From NCBI GenBank assembly GCA_003586115.2, contig QVOM02000072.1, positions 268,919 through 332,918 on the forward strand: a stretch of 64,000 bases of DNA. The letters are read 5' to 3'. Both the position numbers and the translations under genes were made by a program. Below the pieces are notes generated by a model that ran no database searches, was not told where the DNA came from, and saw only the letters and a program-made list of their open reading frames with translations. Shown piece after piece: positions 1 to 9,849 of the stretch (its first letter is position 1; every line of letters starts with the position of its first letter). Source of the DNA: Salvator merianae. Lineage: Eukaryota; Chordata; Lepidosauria; Squamata; Teiidae.

Positions 1-990
1 CCTTAGACAGCAACTAGGCTAATTTGGAGACAGATCCCATGCAACATGATAGGATTGACTTCTGCAGAAGAACCCAAACAGAGCCTTATAGTTGGCACAG
101 AGCCAAGGATCAAAGTATCCACCATTTGTTCCCACAGTCATTGACAGAGGAGAAGCCCACAACTAGAATGCAAGTTCATGCCAGATTTGGAGCCAGCATG
201 GGGGGTGTTAAAGGCCGATGCTCTGGGTTTGAGTTGTTTTGGGGAAATTAGCTTTTGCCCAGGCATTTAGATCTTTTTAGGGATCGATTTCTCGGTTATG
301 GTTTTAATAACACTAAATTGACATAGAAAATGCAAATAAAGAGAAGGTAATCCTTGAAAAGAATGGTGCATCTTTATTATAACCCAGCAAAAAGATTGAA
401 ATCCAAAGAAATAGCAATAAACAATGTAATTTGTTAGAATCAGCTAGTTTCATAAGTAGAACAGGTAGTTTGGCATTTAGAAAAGGAAAAGAGAAAGGCT
501 TGGCTCCAAACTAAGTAAAGAAACCTAGTTAGTGAGTGTAAAAGGGGGGGGGGGAGAGGGTCTGAAAGAAACTAGCAATGGAAACTAGCAATGGTTCCTA
601 GCACTAAAGGAATAAATCTCACCCATCTGTAGTCTTCTCCAGGTAAATCTTCATCAGGCCAAAAAGGAAAATTTGGGGGAAAAGATGCATAGGTCTCTTG
701 CAGGCAAAATGGGTTAAAAATCAGAGAATGGGATGTGGATGAGGCTCCACAACCCTTACTCCTTTAGAAACAAAAACAGCTCTTTTGCCAAGGGGCATGG
801 AGAGAGATATGGAATCCCTCTTCAAGTGAAATCAGCTCAAAAAGGAAAATAAAGGAAACTGCAAGCAAGCATTAGGATCAAGCAGCTCCTTAGAAAAATC
901 TGTTCCCTCTCCATTTCAGGAGGGAAGTAAAATCAGCTCTCAGCGAAGGTAAAAATGGTGCTGAGATGCTCTCTTCTTTTCCTGCTAACT
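1..990. other. Intergenic, no gene seen
   Basis: AT-rich unique-looking sequence with a short poly-G run near 545-553. The open frame at 24-251 has no domain, signal peptide or splice context and is treated as chance. Confidence 0.6.
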
Positions 991-1145
991 CATGCTGCTG
1001 CTGCTGCTGCTTCTTCTTCTTCTTCTTCTTCTTCTTCTTCTTCTTCTTCTTCTTCTTCTTCTTCTTCTTCTTCTTCTTCTTCTTCTTCTTCTTCTTCTTC
1101 TTCTTCTTCTTCTTCTTCTTCTTCTTCTTCCTCTCCTCCTCCTAA
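991..1145. repeat. (CTG)n then long (TTC)n trinucleotide microsatellite
   Basis: About five CTG units run into roughly 40 uninterrupted TTC units (about 1011-1130) and then a short TCC tail. The poly-serine frame read through it is an artefact of the repeat. The pure homopurine/homopyrimidine strand bias makes it a candidate for triplex formation and length polymorphism. Confidence 0.95.
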
Positions 1146-2430
1146 CTCAGCTCCTGCTAACCTCCTAATAGTAAAAACCTGAACTTTTTATATTCTTTTT
1201 CCCAAATAGAAAAAAGGAGGAAACTTGCTTTTAGCTGAGCAAAGATGTGTGCTTTGTCACGTAGACAAACAGACAACTACACTGGTTGATGAGCTTAAAT
1301 TGTGTTATTTGCATTCTTAGTGAGAAGTTCTCAAGATGTAGGCTTGAACAATAGGATTAGTTGATGGCCAAATAGTTGCCCAATCTTTTGTTAACCATTA
1401 ATGCATAATTGCCTGAGCTGACTCTCAGCAGCCAAGTTAACTTATTCAAGAGATAAGCAGAGAAAATCTGGTTTCTACAGGGTCCAGGATTCTGGACAGA
1501 TTCCCTGTATTTATATAGTTATATTTCATAGGATCCATATTCATTTGTATATAATAATGTGCTCCTGTTATGGCAGGGCTACAAGTGTCTGTGTTACAGG
1601 GGGCTCTAAATGAACTGAATGCCAGGAACAAAAATTTCTGCCCTTTGGACCTCCAAGAGGCCCATTTCAGTGGTGTGCCTTGTTGTGCCACTGAAACAGA
1701 TCCCCCCATGGTATATCAGACCACAGAAGCATGCTGTCTGCACACCTCTGTGGTCTGGTATGCCACCTCCTACTACAAGTAGACCAGACCAGGACACCAT
1801 TTTGTACATTCTAGTCTGATCTAGGAGGGGGCAGGGGTCTCCCTTAGACCACACTAGTGTGTAGAAAAAAGAGGCTTAGATCAGACCGTGGTCCAGACCG
1901 GTGTACTGTCAACTGCAAAAATGCTCCTAGAGTCACACACTCATCTTAGGTAGAAAAGGCCAATCTTTCAAGAGGGCTGAGAAACAAAACACATTATAGC
2001 AGTGAATTTCAATAGCTCAAGGTCAGAGTGATGCAGATATCCACCAGCAGGTTGGCTAACAACAGCAGTGCAAGAATTTTGTTCCTTAAATGGTAGTGGT
2101 ATATCTAACAGTTGGTCCTCTATATTTCTTGTGATTGGTGAATGCGTAATTCTTCTTTGTTCCCTTGAGTAGTGATTTTGCCCTGACAATAGCTTTTGTT
2201 TGGTGAATGTGTTAATTCTTCTTTGTTCCCTTGAATAGTGATTTTGCCCTGATAATAGCTTTCATTTGTTTCTGACAGTTTCCAGTTAAGGTGATGTGTC
2301 CATTTTTCTGTGGGAGTCCATTGGTAAGATGCAACCCTTTCACATCCCTTTCTAGGACTGAGATGATTCAACAGACCCAGAGTGATGATCTGATTGACTT
2401 CTCCCTCAGCTGCCTCTCCTTTCTCTGGGG
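1146..2430. other. Intergenic upstream of SCGB-1, possible MITE remnant
   Basis: No gene is seen. About 1630-1925 contains self-complementary words (for example around 1715-1755 and 1785-1900) like those at 52.3-52.7 kb, suggesting an old inverted-repeat element. The open frames here overlap each other on both strands and have no domain signature. Confidence 0.4.
2132..2263. repeat. 66-bp tandem duplication
   Basis: Two imperfect head-to-tail copies with a period of about 66 bp. The shared stretch, containing TTCTTTGTTCCCTTGA and GTGATTTTGCCCTGA, recurs with few mismatches. It lies about 200 bp upstream of the SCGB-1 CCAAT box. Confidence 0.8.
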
Positions 2431-2440
2431 AGATACGGGA

Positions 2441-2530
2441 ACAAGCCAATGAGAAGAGGAAGACCATGCTGTGAAATTGCTTATGTCATCCTGTGGGTGG
2501 AACATCTCCTGTTGCCTCCTGTTATATATC
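2441..2530 (+). promoter_or_regulatory. SCGB-1 core promoter: CCAAT box and TATA box
   Basis: A CCAAT box (2446-2450, in AGCCAATGAGAAGAGG) lies about 75 bp upstream of a TATATAT box (2523-2529), which is 72 bp before the ATG at 2601. The same arrangement, with alignable sequence between the boxes, occurs before SCGB-3 and in degraded form before the SCGB-2 pseudogene. This supports a shared duplicated promoter. Confidence 0.7.
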
Positions 2531-2600
2531 TGACCTAAATGTCCCAAACAGTTGTGCTTAGTGTGCATTGTAATCGATCCTACATCTTCTCTTCTCCACC

Positions 2601-5337
2601 ATGCAGCTGATATTTGCCTTTCTGCTCCTTACCATAGCACCTTGTAGCGTCTTCTCTGGTAAGCTGCACTAATTGCAGAGGGTATTTGTTTTTTACTGAG
2701 TGTGTGGAAGAATTCTTGGGTTTTGTGAGCCAGGTCAGAGACACATGAGCATGAATGATAGAGGCAGTGGGAAAAGGAATAAGGACTCTACTAGTTGGCA
2801 GAAGGAGGCAACAAGCCCAGGTGGCTGATTTTCTGTATTTAAAAAGTTGGCAGAGCTAACCAATTGAGAACTCAGGGTGTGATTTGAAACTTTGAAGCTA
2901 GACAGGACTTAGAGGAAACTGAAGTTTTCTGTCCTGCCATCTGGGAGTGGTTGTAGCTCAGCAGTACAGCAAACTGCCTGGAAAGCAGAGGGTTTCCTGT
3001 TTGATCCCAGTTTTCTTCCCAGAAGTAGGCAATGCAAACCACTTCTGTATCTTTGCCAAGAAAAGTGCATGGAGGTGCCCATGCTGTCAGCTGGGAATCA
3101 GCCATGACTCGCTAGTACCCAGCAACAGTAACAACTGTCTTCCCTGCCTTGCATTCACATGGCCTAGGATTCCAGCATTACCACTTATTTTCTGTATAGG
3201 AAGCACTCTCTGACCCCAGCCCAGTTTTGACAGAAAAGAACTGAAATCCAATTGGATCAAACCTGTTGTTTAATAGTGTTTAGGGTTTTTTTCTTTTCTT
3301 TTTTTAAAAAAAATAAAAGGTTGAAATGAATAGGATCTAAAAGTATTGTTTTAAAACTTCCTATTTTGATTTTTCTTTCCCTACTCCAACCCTAGATTAT
3401 GAAGAATGTGAGTCATTTATGAAATTTTTCAATGCAAAATTTTATGGACCGGTCTCAGCCTATGTAACGGAAGTTAAAAAATATACTAATAGTGAAAGTG
3501 CAATAGAAGCTGCACTAGATGTGAGGCACCTTGTTGACACATTTCCAGAAGACAAAAAAAATAAATATGCAGATTTTGTGGTAAGTATAAGATGTATCAC
3601 CTTTTTTGCTTGTTTGGGTGGGGCGGAGATCGCTTCATAGTAATGAACATCTATTGGATCAGTAGTGGCCTGTAGATTCAGCACCCAAAGGGGAAGCGGG
3701 CAGGCAGAGTGCCTTTTGCGCTTTGGTCTCTTCAAAGATTTTGGTCCACAGCAGACCAAAATGCAATGCAGGGAGCTCAAGGAGAAACTTCCAGCCTGTG
3801 TCACCCTCATGGAAGTAGTCTAAAAATTGCTGCATTACATGAAGCGTATCTTTACCAGCTGGAGTGGGTATCACTCAGCAGTATACCAACTCCCTAGAAA
3901 GCAAGGGGCACAGGTTCACTCCCCAGCATCTCCCTAGGAGAAAGCAATGGCAAAACACTTTGTGTCTGCCAAGAAACCTGACACACGTGTCCATGTAGTC
4001 ACCTAATGGTAACAAACAGCCACCTCTATCTGAATCTACCCTGTCCTGCACCACCTTTCAATTATATTATTTAGCTTTTTAAAAGCTGTTTGAGCGCTTA
4101 GTTCCGGGATCAAACGATAAAAATAAAAATCTGATTTCGTTCTCCAGCTTTGATGTTTCTGCCTGGGGCAGTTTTGGAAGGCACAGGAAGCAGCCAAGGA
4201 AGCCATCCACTTTCTGTGCCTTCCAAAACAGGGCTGTCCAGTTCAGCCTAAAAGGCACACTTTGAAGTCTGCACTTTGCAGCAGGGCAAAGGAGTGAGAG
4301 TAAAAGCTCCCAGAGGGCCTTCTCCTGCTCTGCTGCTAAAGTGTAATGGCCAGCACTTATTGTAGGGTTCTTCGAGGACTCCCATGGTATTACTTAGGCC
4401 CTATGCAGATCTGGCCTATATTTACATCACCCATGCAGATAGTATGTTTATGCAATATTTATTTATTTATTGCATTTTTATCCCACTCTATACCCGAAGG
4501 TCTCAGGGCAGGTTACAACACTAAAAACCAATATAAAATGAACATAACTAAAACATACGAGGAGCCTTTCTGCACTTTCTACCTTAGAATGGGATAATTA
4601 TAGTCCAGCTGCTCCTGGTATAGCTGTGGAGTGCTTCACAGCTGTACCAGGAGCAGCTGGACTATAATAATCCCATTCTAAGGTAGAAAGTGCAGAAAGG
4701 CCCTATGTCTCTATCGCCAAGTTTACATGGACTTAAAAGTCCACTTATGTTGGTGTCTCCGGGCAGGGTATCCACATGCTATTGCCCTGAAGCATGTTAT
4801 CTCTTCAGAAAGCCACAGGATGCTGTGATTAGAGGAGAGCATCATGCATGCTTCTCTACACTCACCTGAGAAGGGATTATCCATTCAGGGAACAGATTGG
4901 ATCTCAGTGACGATGCATGGTTGGTGCTGCATTCCTTCCACATTTCCTGAGTACTCACTTTTCCAGGAGGCAGGTATGTAATGTAGACCATGCTGCCATG
5001 CTGGGATCCTTTCTTTCAGGTGGCATCTTTTGAATTGACTGAAATAAAGATGAGATGGTAGGAAGCAGCTGCAGGATACCTTCTGCAAACAGTTTTCCTG
5101 CTTTTCCATGAAAACATTTGGAAAGTGCCCTTAAGTAACGGCAGCTTATGCCACCATAAGTCCCACATCCATTCACATTTATCCACCCCTCTGGTAAAGT
5201 CAAAGAAAGTAAAACAAACAGAAAAGGAATAAAGGCCTTTTATTTCCACCTATCTGTCATTACCATTTACTGACCATCTTTTTATTTAATTTCAGAAAAG
5301 TTTAATGAAGGAATGTATAATATCCAAGAAGAATTAG
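2601..5337 (+). CDS. SCGB-1: secretoglobin-family small secreted protein, two-cysteine type
   Basis: I joined three exons: 2601-2658, 3396-3580 and 5296-5337, with GT-AG junctions (donors GTAAGC and GTAAGT; acceptors CCCTAG and TTTCAG). Intron phases are 1 and 0. The product is 94 aa. The first 19 residues are a hydrophobic signal peptide (MQLIFAFLLL...), with predicted cleavage near S19 just before DYEEC. The mature chain has Cys at positions 5 and 69 only; the last lies in the motif LMKEC. This is the layout of uteroglobin, which forms an antiparallel disulfide-linked homodimer around a hydrophobic pocket. The core exon is amphipathic helical, with a central VRHLVDTFPEDK segment like the family's third helix. 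The ATG sits in a CCACC context 72 bp after a TATA box. Intron 1 holds one SINE copy; intron 2 holds a second, an L2 tail and a palindromic MITE. Family membership is strongly supported by structure and cysteine spacing. The orthology group and ligand are unknown. Confidence 0.87.
2943..3140 (+). mobile_element. tRNA-derived SINE copy in SCGB-1 intron 1
   Basis: The 5' part looks like a tRNA-derived pol III promoter: an A-box-like TGTAGCTCAGCAG and a B-box-like TTTGATCCCAG about 45 bp downstream. The body (GCAATGCAAACCACTTCTGT...TTGCCAAGAAAA) is shared with the copy at 3858-4022. It accounts for the overlapping open frames here. Confidence 0.7.
3858..4022 (+). mobile_element. tRNA-derived SINE copy in SCGB-1 intron 2
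   Basis: Same family and orientation as the copy at 2943-3140: ATCACTCAGCAGTATACC, then GTTCACTCCCCAGCATCTCC, then GGCAAAACACTTTGTGTC and TGCCAAGAAA. It is more diverged in the tRNA-like head. Confidence 0.65.
4448..4560 (-). mobile_element. L2-type LINE 3' tail fragment (reverse)
   Basis: Contains GAAGGTCTCAGGGCAGGTTACAA after an ATTTATTTATTT run. This is the reverse complement of the 3' UTR that follows L2 coding remnants elsewhere in the window (compare 41.5-41.6 kb). Confidence 0.65.
4562..4703. mobile_element. Near-perfect palindromic MITE (family D, minimal form)
   Basis: Two arms of about 66 bp are almost exact reverse complements (about 63 of 66 positions), starting GGCCTTTCTGCACTTTCTACC and separated by only a few bases. 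It is a long hairpin within SCGB-1 intron 2. The inner words (CAGCTGCTCCTGG) recur in longer family D copies at 36.3 and 46.8 kb. Confidence 0.85.
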
Positions 5338-5534
5338 ATGAAGTCAAGATAATTCAGCATACTGAGTACCAGGATCCACCACTGAAAAAATAATACTTGT
5401 GGATCATTTTCTTCTGGTTTTTTTTTCCGTATTGTCATCTTTACTAGTTTCCCTGTGAAGCAATGATCATTATTCTGTAGAAAACCTAGAAAAATCTCAA
5501 ATGATTTTCTTTAGTCTTTCACACGCGAATCATT

Positions 5535-5540
5535 ATTAAA
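5535..5540 (+). promoter_or_regulatory. SCGB-1 polyadenylation signal ATTAAA
   Basis: ATTAAA lies 198 nt after the SCGB-1 stop, within a 3' flank alignable with SCGB-3 (whose ATTAAA is 182 nt after its stop). Confidence 0.65.
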
Positions 5541-5544
5541 CACA

Positions 5545-6700
5545 CAGCATTTCACATCTGACTCATTTTCATTTTTGAATGCGTGACAAATGTTTTCTTT
5601 GTTGGTTAATCCAAAGAATAATTCTAGAAGGGTAACTATGACCATAATTAGGAATGTAGGGAAGAATAATGGATTATATCTGTCATAGGAATACTTGTCT
5701 TAAGAATATTTAAAACACCCATTGGGATTCCCGGGGTACATTTCTATTGCATTGTAGCTGCTGCAGTTTCTGGCAGTTTCTGGCAGCTACAGTAGCTTAG
5801 GGAAGCACATTGGTGGTGCTGGTAGTGGCAGCTGTCAGAGTGTATAGGCACCAGCAAGCTGCACCAGTGGCTCAAGGAAACAAGGTTGCCCAAGGAAACA
5901 TGAGAAGGACTTTTCACTTTCTCTCACATTCCTTTGGTGTTAGTGTAACACCATCAAGTAAATGTTATAGATAAAATCATATATGAATACTATGAACATA
6001 TTTGAGCAAATTCGCTACAAAATTGCCTTTATACAACACAATTGTGCCCAAAGCACCAACTTCACAATGTTTCTGAGTTCAGGCCATGGAGATAAATGAT
6101 GCTGCAGTACATGTGAGAGAATCACTTCAAAAAGTCTTGCAAATCTAGAAAACTTTTTTTAAAAGCAGAAAAAAACACCCTGACTCTGGCTCTTTTACCT
6201 AACACAAGTCAATTAACTAGTCACATAAATGATCCTAAAGTGTGAACTGGGAAGTAAATTTCCCCAGACCGATTAAAACCAGTTCATTCCATTTCAACAC
6301 TGCTATCAATATTGTAGGCTGAAATAGGCTGCATCAAGGCAGAGTTGGTGTTTGTAACAGGTATAGCAAGTGCCCATTATCCTCATCATGACAACTTATA
6401 TCATGTTTTACTTGGTTATGCTCAAACCAGGTTATAAAAATACAATCAATCAATGAATCATGCTGCATCTCCACTACCGAGCAGAGGTGCCGTAGATACT
6501 GCACTTCACATAGTATGGCAAAACATTGAGGGCTGGAATGCCTGGATATGATGAACATGAAATCACAGTCTGTTAGAAGTTCCTATCTCTAAGCAATGGT
6601 CCTAAGAACTTCATTGGCAATGGAGACCTGTGAGGCCATCCTGTTGTCCAGGGCAAACTGGATTATCAACTAGATTTCCAAAATGTTTTCTAACAGAAAA
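5545..6700. other. Intergenic, nothing recognised
   Basis: Unique-looking AT-rich DNA. About 5730-5880 has short inverted words (GCTGCTGCAGTTTCTGGCAG). No supported coding exon was found on either strand. Confidence 0.5.
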
Positions 6701-6704
6701 CACA

Positions 6705-6860
6705 CCTGAGCCCAAATCAATAGCAAAAGAAGAAAAGTCAATATACAAAAAAAGGTAATCTCTTAATCTGGGCAATCTTTTCATTGCCAAATTAATTTAG
6801 GAGTCACATATTAACAATATTTGCCAAAGTCAACATGTTCTAGTCTATTTGCAAAGTTCA
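6705..6860 (+). repeat. Recurrent conserved block, copy 1
   Basis: Contains GAGCCCAAATCAATAGCAAAAG, AGAAAAGTCAATATACAA and GGTAATCTCTTAAT, followed by TTGCCAAAGTCAACATGTT. The same ordered words recur, all in + orientation, near 14745-14870, and in shorter form near 35225 and 35735. It may be an old repeat or a segment duplicated with the secretoglobin genes. Confidence 0.5.
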
Positions 6861-6869
6861 GGTAAAATT

Positions 6870-7480
6870 CAATGGTCATGGAATAAATTTCAACCACTTG
6901 TGCCTGAATCATGCTAATCCTAATACTTTAATTTCTAGTTCATACATTGGACCATTGCCTTTATAATTCTTTTCCATATCCTCAATTGCAATATTTATAG
7001 AGAGATTTAGGTTACATCCCAAGGACAGGGGAGAATGCCTCTCCCACTCACAGACTTTGAAGTTGGGGAAGAAAATTTGCCCAGCTTTGAGGTTGTAACA
7101 CGACCCTATTTCAAGACACACCAGAAATGGCCCCAAAAGTCAGCCTTTTTTCTGATCATCACAAAATAAGATAGCACAAAATGCAAAGCAAGTAGGTTGT
7201 TTGAGTCACTGTTATCCCTCTTCATGGGTGCAGCAGGAGTGCATAAAGGCAGTAACACTCTAAGAATAATTCTTCCCACTCTGCATGCAACCATGGTCCA
7301 GGCAAAGTGTATATTTTCCCCTGAAGAAACCTAGTGGTTCCTATATGGCAGCAGTGATTTCATACAACCAGCACAATCTCAGGCTAGAAACTAAGGCAAT
7401 TTCCACATGGCATGTATTGATGCATGCTATAGAGGGTGATCTTAGCCTCGATTTAGTGATCCTTGCGTGTCTTGATAAAT
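6870..7480. other. Intergenic, no gene seen
   Basis: No coding exon, domain or strong repeat signature recognised. Confidence 0.45.
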
Positions 7481-7485
7481 TAAAT

Positions 7486-7985
7486 GCTAACAAATAATTG
7501 GGACCAGATGGGATTCATCTAAGAGTTTTTAAAGGACTCAAATCTGAAGTTGCTGATCTTCTAGCAAAAATATATAACCTTTCCCTAGGATCAGGCTCTG
7601 TGTCTAAAGACTGTAGGGTAACTAAAAAGGATCCAGGGGTGATCCCGGAAGTTATATACCAGTCAGCTTAACATATGTTCATGTAAAGTGATGGATAACA
7701 TATTAAAGATAAAATTAGTATGCACATAGAGGAGCAAGCACTACTGAAGGAAATTCAGCATGGCTTCCACTAAGATAAATCATGCCTGACTAACTTGGTT
7801 GAATTCTTTGAGAGTATTAATAAGCATGTGGATAAAGGTGATCCAGTTGACGTTGTCTGTCTGGACTTTCAGAAGACAAAGTCCCTCATCAAAAGCTCCT
7901 GAATAAACTCATCAGTCATGGAATAAGAGGACAGGTCTCGTCCTGGATTTGTAACTGGCTAAAGGAGAGGAAACACAGCAATAAT
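7486..7985 (+). mobile_element. CR1/L3-like LINE reverse-transcriptase fragment
   Basis: Across several frameshifts and stops it translates to GPDGIHPRVLKEL, then AKIYNLSLGSGS, PVSLTYVHVKVM, FSMASTK and VDVVCLDFQK-like pieces. These are the order of the N-terminal half of a CR1/L3-clade reverse transcriptase (the ...NYRPVSLT... and HGF blocks). Not functional. It ends where the SCGB-2 promoter relic begins. Confidence 0.8.
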
Positions 7986-8039
7986 AAATGGGCAATTCTC
8001 AGAGTGAGTTGATCCAAGAGACCCAAATCAACAATCTGG

Positions 8040-8165
8040 CTGATTTCTTTCCTCAGGAGATAAGGAAACAAGTCAATGGGAAGAGGAAAGCCAAACTGTG
8101 TACTTCCATATGTCATTCTGTAGGTGGTATGGCTCCTGTTGCCTCCTGATATATACTTGAGCTAA
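8040..8165 (+). promoter_or_regulatory. Degraded promoter of SCGB-2 pseudogene
   Basis: Aligns with the SCGB-1 promoter: GGAAACAAGTCAATGGGAAG (CCAAT changed to TCAAT at 8073-8077), then TATGTCATTCTGTAGGTGG and GGCTCCTGTTGCCTCCTG, then TATATA at 8150-8155. Homology stops near 8165 and no exon 1 follows. Confidence 0.7.
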
Positions 8166-8174
8166 ATATATATT

Positions 8175-8432
8175 TGAGCCCACTGCTCCAGACTAGGGTC
8201 ACTAGTCCACAGGTAGACTTTGTCATTGAAGTCTACTAGTAAAGCAGGCTAGCATGCCAATGTTGTGTGCCCTATCATGCTCTATTGCTCTGTCCATATG
8301 GGCAGAATGTGCTAAGAGGGAAAAGGCCTCTCTTATCCTGCACTAGCATGCAGAAGGGAGGCCCCTGGACCCCTTCCTATCCCACACTAACAACAGGTGC
8401 CCAAAGGGCCCAAGATAATGCCACCTTGTACT
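8175..8432. mobile_element. MITE-like insertion replacing SCGB-2 exon 1
   Basis: The segment has no similarity to SCGB-1. It shares words such as GCTAGCATGC, GCACTAGCATGCAGAAGGGAGGCC and GTCTACTAGT with the MITE-like sequence at 52.48-52.69 kb. It sits exactly where exon 1 and most of intron 1 should be. Element boundaries are uncertain. Confidence 0.5.
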
Positions 8433-8497
8433 GCTTCCATCACATAAATCCTTTTGTTCTATCTTTTAATAAATCCCTGTCTTTTTATTCTTTCTAG

Positions 8498-9611
8498 GTT
8501 CTTACCAATGTAATCCCTTTAAGGATTTTTTGCAAGCAAAAATGCATGGATCAGATTTGGACTATTTGGAACAAATTGAAAAATACACTGATAGCAAAAT
8601 TGCAAAAGATGTTGCAATTAATGTAAAGCATCTTATTGACACTTTTCCAGAGAATAAGACATCTAAATATCAAGCCTTGCTGGTAATTATAATACTTGCC
8701 ATTTCTGGATGTACTTATGTACTTATATCCACCCCAATATATAATTATATTATTTTGCTTTTAAAGTACTGTTTGGATATGTAGTTTAAAGGTCATAAAA
8801 TAAAACCTGATGATCTGAAAGGTATATAAACACTCTGTCCGACCTCTTTAATGCTAGAACTTCTCTTTGGGTCCCAAGCCCAGATAACATTTTTATGCAA
8901 TATTGCTCTAGGCAATCACAGGTTCCAAAATCATCCACGCTAAAGCTGTGTCTCCATTACATAATTAAACCACCTTAATCAGGCTCTCAGGGGAGTGATT
9001 TCACTGGGAATAATGGAAACTGGCCTCACTTAAGGTGACTTTGCTGTGTATGGAGACACCGCCTAAATCTGCTTGTTTGTTCTGTAGCTTTAAAAAAGTG
9101 ATGCAAGTTATGCAGAGAAAGAAAAGAAGGATTTTATTTTAATTGATTCACCGATATGAGACTGTACATGCCACGTTTGTGGCTTCTATATGCAACTTAT
9201 ATGTGGCTTCTATATGTGAGTGAATGCCTTGTTTGTGGCTTCTATATGCAACAGAATATATATGGCTTCTATATGTGAATGCATGCCTTGTTTGTGGCTT
9301 CTGTATGCAACAGCTTATATTTGGCTTCTATATGCAATAGCTTATATGTGGCTTCTATATGCAATAGCTTATATGTGGCTTCTATATGCAGTAGCTTATA
9401 TGTGGCTTCTATATGTGAGCACATGCCTTGTTTGTGGCTGCTATGTGTGAGCACAGGCTGCTGGACTAGCCAGACCACTGGTTCATTCCAGAAGGGCATT
9501 TTTTAGGTTCTTATGCTAACATTTGTGTTTTCTAAGACTTGCACTGTGTATCCTTTGCCATCCAGTACTGACCATACTATATCTTAATTTCAGATAAAAT
9601 TATCAGAGTAG
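8498..9611 (+). pseudogene. SCGB-2: decayed two-cysteine secretoglobin (exons 2 and 3 only)
   Basis: Exon 2 (8498-8682, 185 nt, acceptor TTTCTAG, donor GTAATT) is open and the same length as SCGB-1 exon 2. It shares the N-terminal Cys (SYQCNPF), the KYTDSK...VKHLIDTFPENK core and its order, so it is a paralogue of SCGB-1. Exon 3 begins at 9594 after TTTCAG but reads IKLSE and then a TAG at 9609-9611. The codon aligned to the C-terminal Cys is TAT (Tyr). No signal-peptide exon is found between the TATA relic at 8150 and exon 2; an unrelated insertion lies there. The expected polyA signal region (near 9830) reads GTTAAA instead of ATTAAA. Intron 2 (8683-9593) carries a 27-bp minisatellite. With the first exon, last Cys, CCAAT box and polyA signal all damaged, I call it a pseudogene. 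Exon 2 itself shows no disabling change. Confidence 0.8.
9176..9450. repeat. 27-bp minisatellite in SCGB-2 intron 2
   Basis: Nine or so variable copies of a 27-bp unit (core TATATGTGGCTTCTATATGCA). Some have a longer variant containing ATGCCTTGTTTGTGG. Because 27 is a multiple of three, open frames run through it on both strands, but these are repeat artefacts. Confidence 0.9.
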
Positions 9612-9849
9612 TATATAAAATCAAAGAAAAACTGATCTTTTCATGAAGTTGCAATCATTCCTCAAGTTAGCTATCAACATTTGTCACTAAAAACTTATAT
9701 TCTGTTATTTTTCTTTTGTAATCTCATTCAAGACTTTCCAACTTCCCATTTAAAGATGAGAAAATTCTCAAGCAATATCCTTCATTGTTGAGTGTTTCAT
9801 TGTCGACTTGTAGTTTACTTATTGTTAAACTCATCAGATTCTAACCCTT

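Noticed and set aside
955..1182. Poly-serine open frame of 75 aa
   Set aside because: Entirely produced by the TTC microsatellite.
8175..8432. Possible alternative first exon for SCGB-2
   Set aside because: No ATG followed by a hydrophobic stretch and a phase-1 donor was found; the sequence resembles a MITE.
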